The notes under the pieces are model-generated. The model worked only from the letters and a program-made list of their open reading frames with translations, was not told where the DNA came from and did not search any database. From an uncultured Ruminococcus sp. (lineage in GTDB: Bacteria; Bacillota; Clostridia; Oscillospirales; CAG-272), in NCBI GenBank assembly GCA_902797125.1, contig CADBRS010000077.1, positions 1 through 19,333 of the forward strand: a DNA stretch of 19,333 bases, written 5' to 3'. Position 1 is the stretch's first letter, and each line of letters starts with the position of its first letter. Shown one piece after another: positions 14,074 through 19,333 of this stretch. The position numbers and the translations under genes were made by a program.

Positions 14074-14116
14074 TTCGGGGTTGAACGGTTTTTCCGGGAT
14101 CAACCCCGAATCTTTT
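14074..14116 (+). terminator. Intrinsic terminator after thrS
   Basis: TTCGGGGTTGA (14074-14084) pairs perfectly with TCAACCCCGAA (14100-14110), an 11-bp stem with a 15-nt loop, followed by TCTTTT (14111-14116). It begins 6 bases after the thrS stop. The next gene starts only 11 bases after the T run. Confidence 0.85.
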
Positions 14117-14127
14117 CCGGTGATGAC

Positions 14128-16227
14128 ATGATAAGAAGACATCCAAACCTTTTTTACAACGAGTCCGAGCTGGCCGCACTGAAAAAGAGGATAGCATCAG
14201 ACGCAACTGTGCGCAAAGATTTTGAAAAGATCACTTCGCGCAGGGACGAACTGATCGCCGAACCTTTTCTGGATGAGGCCTTCGCGCTGTCGCTGAATAC
14301 CCAGCACGGCCGTTTCGGAGAAGTCGGAGGGCAGGCCGAACGGATGATCGAATGTCTGCTGCCTCTTGCAGCCGTCCATAACGATCCCGAGGCCAAACAG
14401 AAGCTGACCGAACTGCTCAGACACCTGACCTCTTTCTCCATCTGGACGGGACCCGCCAATGCGCTGAGGGACTATCCCTGGCATTCCGATCTCACGACAG
14501 GCAAACTGACTTTCCTTTGCGCCGGACTCTACGATGCGCTCTACAAAGACATACCGGAAGAGGAGCGGACTGCCATTGGGTCGAAGGTCCTTTCTTTGGG
14601 CGTGTATCCGCTTTTGCAGGACTGGGTCCTGCCCGAGACGCGCATCCATGCGCTCGATTCCATGGGCCACAACTGGTGGGCCGTTTGCGTGGGCCTTTGC
14701 GGCGTCGCATTCCTGCCGCTTTGCGAACTGGTCCCGGCGGACGAACGGAGAAGGATCATACGTCTGGTTCAGGAGTCTATGTCCGCCTATATTTCCTATC
14801 CCGGTTTCCCGCTGCTCAACAAGACGAAGAATTTCGACGATCAGGGATTGTTCTACGAGAGCGTGGGATACAGCAATTACGGGACAGGGGAGTGGTTCCG
14901 ATATCTTTTCTATGCGGAGCGCTATCTGGGCAAACTGGACGGACTCCGTTCGGACCTTCTCAGTAAGATCGGTCCGACCCTGTTGACTTTTTCCTACCCA
15001 ACGAAACAGGGGATCAAGTTCCTCAATTACGGCGACAGTTCCTACGACGCATCTATCCTCTTTCTAGTTCGGATGCTGATCCTGAACGGTTACGGGGATC
15101 CTTCGACGGACGCTTACTACGTCCGCACCATGCAAAACAGGAACCGGGATTTTCTGGATCTTTTGCACTCGGACGAACTCCCGGCGAAAGGCCGGCTGGA
15201 CCGGGCGGGACTGCCCGAAACGGCTGTTTACCCGGAATCCGGGTACTATATTAAAAGATCGTCCTATCGGGACGACGCCGCGCTCTTTTCGATCAAAAGC
15301 GGGTTCACATGGAACCATGCGCACGCGGATGCGGGCTCTTTCATGATCTACGACAAGGGCCTCCCGCTGATCAAGGATTCCGGGACCTGCGCCTACGGCG
15401 CGAAGGAATATATCGGCTATTACTGCCAGAGCTCCGCCCACAACGTTTTGCTCATCGGAGGGCAGGGACAGCTCCAGTCGGATCTCTATCAGGGGTCCAG
15501 ACACCCCGGACGGATCGACGATTCGTTTGAAGGCAGGGGGGTCGGATACGTCCGTGCGGACGTTTCCGGACCGATGTCCCATCTCTGCTCCAGATTTTTC
15601 AGAAACGTCTGGATCATCGAAAACAGGCATTTCGTCATCTGGGACGATCTGCGGACGCTCAAGCCCGATACGCTCGGTTTTCTATTGCATTTTCAGGGAA
15701 AGATCGAGTCGGAAGACGGTGTCCTGAAACTTGACAACGGACCTGCCAAGGCCCGGATCTTTGCCTTCGGCGACACGAAGGGGACAGTCCGGCCGCTGTC
15801 CGGACAGATCGATCAGCGCACTTATTCGACCATGGGCACGTTCGAGCCCGGGAAGGAAGACTATCTGTGCTTCGACTATCCCCAAAACGGGGACGCGCTC
15901 TCCAGGCGGCTCTGCCACGTGATCTCTCTTGGGGACTGCCCGGTGACGGTCAAGGCGGATCTTTCCGGAGAAGCATGCTCGGTCCGGATCCGCGAGGGAG
16001 CAGACGAATACAGACTATTTTTCAACGCCCGGTCGGACGGGCGCCGGATGCATATCAATACGAATCAGACGCTGGACGGTTACGAGACCGACGCCTATAT
16101 GCTGTTCCGTAAAACCGGAGACGACCGGCTGTGCGTGATCGGAGCCAGTTATGTCCGTAAAGAGGGCCGGGTGCTCTTCAGCGCATTCGAAAAGACGGAC
16201 TGCATCGTCAGGGAGGTGGAATCTTGA
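14128..16227 (+). CDS. Heparinase II/III family protein (putative polysaccharide lyase), no signal peptide
   Basis: This 699-residue protein has the two-part design of heparinase II/III-like lyases, which cleave uronic-acid-containing polysaccharides by beta-elimination. The N-terminal half is a helical toroid with 'DSMGHNWW' (177-184) and 'GLFYESVGYSNYGTGEW' (240-256), including candidate active-site residues H181, N182 and Y248. The C-terminal beta-sandwich begins around 370 and contains 'WNHAHADAGSFMIYDKG' (395-411), the family's metal/active-site loop with H397, H399 and D401. 'SSAHNVLLI' follows. The exact PL family (12, 15, 21 or other) and substrate cannot be told. No signal peptide is present, so it should act on imported oligosaccharides. 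The ribosome binding site is weak (GGTGA, 4 bases before the ATG). The stop overlaps the next start (TTGA). Confidence 0.85.
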   Translation: MIRRHPNLFYNESELAALKKRIASDATVRKDFEKITSRRDELIAEPFLDEAFALSLNTQHGRFGEVGGQAERMIECLLPLAAVHNDPEAKQKLTELLRHLTSFSIWTGPANALRDYPWHSDLTTGKLTFLCAGLYDALYKDIPEEERTAIGSKVLSLGVYPLLQDWVLPETRIHALDSMGHNWWAVCVGLCGVAFLPLCELVPADERRRIIRLVQESMSAYISYPGFPLLNKTKNFDDQGLFYESVGYSNYGTGEWFRYLFYAERYLGKLDGLRSDLLSKIGPTLLTFSYPTKQGIKFLNYGDSSYDASILFLVRMLILNGYGDPSTDAYYVRTMQNRNRDFLDLLHSDELPAKGRLDRAGLPETAVYPESGYYIKRSSYRDDAALFSIKSGFTWNHAHADAGSFMIYDKGLPLIKDSGTCAYGAKEYIGYYCQSSAHNVLLIGGQGQLQSDLYQGSRHPGRIDDSFEGRGVGYVRADVSGPMSHLCSRFFRNVWIIENRHFVIWDDLRTLKPDTLGFLLHFQGKIESEDGVLKLDNGPAKARIFAFGDTKGTVRPLSGQIDQRTYSTMGTFEPGKEDYLCFDYPQNGDALSRRLCHVISLGDCPVTVKADLSGEACSVRIREGADEYRLFFNARSDGRRMHINTNQTLDGYETDAYMLFRKTGDDRLCVIGASYVRKEGRVLFSAFEKTDCIVREVES

Positions 16228-17354
16228 TCCATTTTTCAAATTATCTTTCATGGCGTGGCGATCTGGATTTCCGGGCCGTTCCGCCCGGGGAGACCGACGT
16301 GGCGATCTTTGCCAAACTGGCCTATTTCCCGTTTCCCGAATCTTTGAAGGGAGACGGTGAAGGGAAAGCCACGTTGAAGTCCGTTTACGAATCCTCGTTC
16401 GACCGCGCCCTGGAATTGCCGCCGCTCCTCCAGGATACGGCTGATTTGCTGACATTGGCTGCGGGGACTTCGCGTTTCGGCAGCGTCCGGATGTGCGAAT
16501 ATGTTGACCGCCTGGATCCTTCGAATCTCATCCAGTTTTCGGCGGTGACGTTTCTCGTTTCCTCCCGGATCGGCGTGATCGCATTCCGGGGAACGGACGA
16601 CTCGCTGACAGGCTGGCGCGAGGATTTTCAGCTCGCATTCAAACCGAACATGCCCAGTCAGACCTATGCCGCGGAATATATCCGGCACTGCGCAAAAACC
16701 TATCCGAACCTCCGCTGGATCATTTGCGGACACAGCAAGGGCGGCAATCTGGCCGTCTACGGCGCGTCTCAGCAACCAGAGGAGATCAAACAGAAAATCA
16801 GCGCGGTCTATGATTTCGACGGACCCGGATTCCGGGAAGAATTCCTGAATTCCGAATCGTTTCTGTCCATTCTGGGCGTTCTCCGCCACTATATCCCGGA
16901 AGCGTCCGTGGTAGGCTGTCTGTTCGAACACAGAGGCCGGACGACCGTGGTCCGCGCGGACGAGCGCGGCATCCGGCAGCACAATCTGGCGACCTGGCAG
17001 ATCATGGGACCGTCTTTCATCGAAGCCGAATCCCGGACCCGGGACAGCATCCAGATCGAGCATTCCATCAAAGCCTGGACTCAGGACATGACCGAAGAGG
17101 AGACAGAAGCTTTTGTCAACAGTCTGTTCGACCTCTTCTCCATATCCGAGATCTCCAAGTTCAGCGAACTGTCCAAGCTGAATGTCAACGGGCTCAAACT
17201 GCTGACCAAAGGAACGAGCGAACAGCGGAAAAGCATCCAGTCCGGTCTCGGAAAACTGCTTTTCGAACTCTACAGGACCTATTTTCCGAAGTTCAGCCCG
17301 AAAAAGAACAAAGAGATCGAATCGGCAGAGCTGCCTTCGAAGGGAGGAAAATAA
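16224..17354 (+). CDS. DUF2974 (Mbeg1-like) alpha/beta hydrolase, TTG start
   Basis: This 376-residue protein matches the Mbeg1-like/DUF2974 family of lipase-like hydrolases found mainly in Bacillota. Family marks are 'NYLSWRGDLDF' at the N-terminus, 'IGVIAFRGTDDSLTGWREDF', the nucleophile elbow 'CGHSKGGNLAVYGA' with S171, 'VYDFDGPGF', and 'GIRQHNLATWQI', where the His may complete the triad. The C-terminal third is helical and charged. No natural substrate is established for the family. The start is TTG at 16224, overlapping the preceding stop; GGGAGGTGG lies 6 bases upstream, and no in-frame ATG occurs for almost 90 residues, so TTG is well supported. It is translationally coupled to the heparinase-like gene and separated from the SDR gene by one base. 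Confidence 0.87.
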   Translation: MIHFSNYLSWRGDLDFRAVPPGETDVAIFAKLAYFPFPESLKGDGEGKATLKSVYESSFDRALELPPLLQDTADLLTLAAGTSRFGSVRMCEYVDRLDPSNLIQFSAVTFLVSSRIGVIAFRGTDDSLTGWREDFQLAFKPNMPSQTYAAEYIRHCAKTYPNLRWIICGHSKGGNLAVYGASQQPEEIKQKISAVYDFDGPGFREEFLNSESFLSILGVLRHYIPEASVVGCLFEHRGRTTVVRADERGIRQHNLATWQIMGPSFIEAESRTRDSIQIEHSIKAWTQDMTEEETEAFVNSLFDLFSISEISKFSELSKLNVNGLKLLTKGTSEQRKSIQSGLGKLLFELYRTYFPKFSPKKNKEIESAELPSKGGK

Positions 17355-17355
17355 C

Positions 17356-18072
17356 GTGCAAAGGATCATCGTGACAGGCGGGACCGGAGGAATCGGTTCG
17401 GCCTGCGTCCAAAAACTTTGTGAGGAAGGTCACGACGTCACTTTTTTCTACCGTTCCAATGAAGAAAAAGCTAAATGGCTGGAACGGGTCTGCCAGGCCA
17501 GAGGCATCCAGTGCGATCTCCGGGAGCAGACCGGCGTCCGGGACGCCGTCCTGGATGCAGGGAACCGGATGAACGGGATCGACGCACTGGTCCTTTGTGC
17601 GGGCGTGGCGCAGATCGCTCCCGTGCAGGATCTGACCGAATCGGACTGGGAAAACCTGTTCGAGATCAATTTCCATTCCGTCCGGAGAGTCATCAAAGAA
17701 TCCCTGCCGCAACTGCTGAAGAGCCTGCAGGGCCGGATCGTGATCATCGGCTCGGTGTGGGGAAGAACGGGCGCATCCTGCGAGAGCGCATACAGCGCGA
17801 CGAAAGGCGCCCTCCGCGCCCTGACGCTGTCACTGTCCAAAGAATTGGGGCCGTCCAAGATCACGGTCAACTGCATCGAACCCGGTTTCATCGACACGAA
17901 CATGAACAGCGAGCTGTCTGAAGCGGACAGGCGCGAGGTCATATTGCAGACTCCGCTCGGACGGGTCGGAACGGGAGAGGACGTCGCGGACGCCGTCTCG
18001 TTCCTGCTCTCACGCCGTGCCTCGTTCATCACGGGGCAGTGTCTGGGTGTGGACGGCGGATTCCCTTGCTGA
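17356..18072 (+). CDS. Short-chain dehydrogenase/reductase (FabG-like), GTG start
   Basis: This 238-residue NAD(P)-dependent oxidoreductase has the Rossmann motif 'TGGTGGIGSA' at the N-terminus, 'LCAGVA' in the NAG position, and the catalytic Ser133, Tyr146 and Lys150 ('YSATK'). The 'PGFIDTNM' loop follows, with a normal 'VDGGFPC' end. It is closest in style to 3-oxoacyl-ACP reductases (FabG), but no fatty acid genes are nearby, so a different carbonyl substrate such as a sugar or uronate is possible. The start is GTG at 17356 with GGGAGG 8 bases upstream. It begins one base after the DUF2974 stop and ends 10 bases before polA, so it clearly belongs to one operon with them. Confidence 0.9.
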   Translation: MQRIIVTGGTGGIGSACVQKLCEEGHDVTFFYRSNEEKAKWLERVCQARGIQCDLREQTGVRDAVLDAGNRMNGIDALVLCAGVAQIAPVQDLTESDWENLFEINFHSVRRVIKESLPQLLKSLQGRIVIIGSVWGRTGASCESAYSATKGALRALTLSLSKELGPSKITVNCIEPGFIDTNMNSELSEADRREVILQTPLGRVGTGEDVADAVSFLLSRRASFITGQCLGVDGGFPC

Positions 18073-18082
18073 GGAGGAAAAC

Positions 18083-19333
18083 ATGAGACGTTTACTGGCT
18101 GTCGACGGCAACAGCATCATGAACAGGGCCTTTTACGGCGTTCATCAGGGCCTGACCAACCGGGAAGGTTTTCCCACGAACGCCTTGTTCGGCATGCTCA
18201 ATATGCTGACCAGACTGCAATCCGAATACCGTTTCGACGCCTGCGTGGCCGCTTTCGATGTGCACAAACCGACTTTCCGCCATCAGATCTACGATCAGTA
18301 CAAAGCGGGGAGACACGAAACGCCGCATGAACTGGTGCTGCAGTTTCCGGTCTGCCATGAGATCCTTCGGGCCATGGGCTATACGGTTCTGGAGAAGGAA
18401 GGATATGAAGCGGACGATATTTTAGGCACGGTCGCCGCGCTCGGATCCCGGGCGGGAGACGTACATACCTATATTTACACGGGAGACCGGGACTCGCTTC
18501 AGCTGATCTCGGATTCCTGTACGGTTCTGCTGGTCACCAATTCCGGCATCGTGCCCTATACACCCGACAAATTCATTGCCGAAAAGGGGATCACGCCCGC
18601 ACAGTACGTGGACGTGAAGGCAATCATGGGCGACCCGTCGGACAACATCCCGGGAGTTCCGGGCGTCGGAGAGAAAAAGGCATTCCCCCTCATCGCCCAA
18701 TACGGTTCGCTGAAGGCACTCTACGAAGCGTTGCCCGGACAGACCGAGATCAAGGGCTCTTTGCTGAACAAACTGCTGGAAGGGCAGGAATCTGCATTTT
18801 ATTCCAGGGATCTGGCCCAGATCGAGACCAAAGTGCCTCTGGACAAAACGGCGGAAGATCTGTTCAGCGCGTCCCCGGATCCGAGAGCGCTCCGGGAACT
18901 GCTCGAAAAGTATGATTTCGTATCTTTTCTGAAAAAGATGAATCTGTCCGCTCCGCTGCCGGAAGAAGGAGAAAACAGCTCGGATCCAGCAGTTCATTCG
19001 TCCCGCTTCCAGATTGTTGAAGAAAGCGTTAAAGAACTTAAAAATGTATTAAATGATACAATTATTGCAGTTTCTGAAGACGAAACGCACTTTTATGCGG
19101 CTTATGGGGACACCTGTCTGAAGATCAGGAAAGACTCTTCCGAGATCAAAGATTTTCTGCTTTCGGGCAGGCTTTTCGTCATCTACGACTGCAAAGAGTA
19201 TTACCATGCCAAAGAGCGCGAAGGCATCCGGTTCAGAGGAGCTTTCTTCGACCCTATGCTGGCCGCCTACGTGATCGACTCGAACGCCGGTCACTACGCT
19301 CTCGGGGAACTTTGCGAGAAATATCTGAAGACA
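18083..19333 (+). CDS. polA: DNA polymerase I, N-terminal part (continues beyond the window)
   Basis: The 417 residues visible cover the 5'-nuclease domain and most of the 3'-5' exonuclease-like domain. The flap-nuclease motifs are intact: 'AVDGNSIMNRAFY', 'AAFDVHKPTFRHQIYDQYKAGR', 'YEADDILG' (108-115), 'TGDRDSLQL' with D135/D137, and the helix-hairpin-helix 'GDPSDNIPGVPGVGEKKA'. From about residue 310 the sequence aligns with the Klenow exonuclease domain, but the metal-binding 'DTET' motif is missing; 'IIAVSEDETHFYAA' stands in its place. Proofreading is therefore probably lost, as in Bacillus Pol I. GAGGAGG lies 5-6 bases before ATG 18083. The polymerase domain lies outside the window. Pol I fills gaps and removes RNA primers during replication and repair. 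Confidence 0.96.
   Translation, partial: MRRLLAVDGNSIMNRAFYGVHQGLTNREGFPTNALFGMLNMLTRLQSEYRFDACVAAFDVHKPTFRHQIYDQYKAGRHETPHELVLQFPVCHEILRAMGYTVLEKEGYEADDILGTVAALGSRAGDVHTYIYTGDRDSLQLISDSCTVLLVTNSGIVPYTPDKFIAEKGITPAQYVDVKAIMGDPSDNIPGVPGVGEKKAFPLIAQYGSLKALYEALPGQTEIKGSLLNKLLEGQESAFYSRDLAQIETKVPLDKTAEDLFSASPDPRALRELLEKYDFVSFLKKMNLSAPLPEEGENSSDPAVHSSRFQIVEESVKELKNVLNDTIIAVSEDETHFYAAYGDTCLKIRKDSSEIKDFLLSGRLFVIYDCKEYYHAKEREGIRFRGAFFDPMLAAYVIDSNAGHYALGELCEKYLKT

Noticed and set aside
12157..14142. A 661-codon open frame on the minus strand opposite thrS.
   Set aside because: It mirrors the codon-position bias of thrS, has no ribosome binding site or recognisable domain, and thrS is unmistakable on the plus strand.
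16248..17369. A 373-codon minus-strand open frame opposite the DUF2974 gene.
   Set aside because: No motif or ribosome binding site; the plus-strand gene has a clear GxSxG hydrolase signature and operon spacing.
1..19333. CRISPR arrays, tRNA or rRNA genes, insertion sequences, prophage or defence genes.
   Set aside because: No regularly spaced repeats, cloverleaf sequences, transposase/integrase motifs or known defence domains were seen on either strand.

Overview
The window looks like chromosomal DNA of a Bacillota (Firmicutes) bacterium, probably a clostridium-like or related anaerobe from a poorly cultured lineage. The reasons are a T-box leader in front of thrS (T-boxes are concentrated in Bacillota), strong GGAGG-type ribosome binding sites, one TTG and one GTG start, a PolA with a degenerate proofreading domain, and an Mbeg1-like (DUF2974) hydrolase. 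Base composition looks moderately GC-rich and uniform. I see no tRNA, rRNA, insertion sequence, phage gene, CRISPR array or plasmid function. Coding density is high, and no gene-free stretch exceeds about 210 bases.

Layout. (1) 1-1755, plus strand: the 3' part of a coenzyme F420-0:glutamate ligase-like (CofE-family) gene, then an endonuclease/exonuclease/phosphatase-family protein, closed by a bidirectional terminator. (2) 4275-1816, minus strand: a three-gene unit of an MscS-type channel, a stand-alone CinA C-terminal domain protein and a phosphofructokinase. The last two have altered active-site positions. (3) 4276-4480: divergent control region. (4) 4481-6369, plus: a radical SAM protein (COG1313-like) overlapping a tRNA-dihydrouridine synthase, closed by a second bidirectional terminator. 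(5) 11284-6444, minus: a 464-residue orphan protein, an 847-residue double beta-helix (pectate-lyase-3/GH55-like) protein and an AqpZ-like aquaporin with a charged tail. (6) 11497-14067, plus: a divergent methylglyoxal synthase, an intercistronic T-box and thrS. (7) 14128 to the window end, plus: a heparinase II/III-family protein, a DUF2974 hydrolase, an SDR oxidoreductase and the 5' part of polA, tightly packed.

How the parts fit. Housekeeping genes (pfkA, dus, thrS, polA) are interleaved with carbohydrate-active proteins. The double beta-helix protein, the 464-residue protein and the heparinase-like protein all lack a visible signal peptide, so they may form a cytoplasmic set acting on imported oligosaccharides, possibly uronic-acid containing; this is inference. 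Phosphofructokinase and methylglyoxal synthase belong to upper glycolysis and its overflow bypass, but both show substitutions at substrate-contact positions.

The best-supported regulatory element is the T-box. It has a threonine ACC specifier, a canonical antiterminator with a 7-nt UGGAACC bulge, and a competing terminator that ends right at the thrS ribosome binding site. It starts only about 7 nt after the mgsA stop codon, which suggests it works inside an mgsA-thrS transcript. No complete novel defence or mobile system is visible. The most promising unknowns are the double beta-helix/464-residue pair and the active-site-altered PfkA, CinA-C and MgsA homologues.
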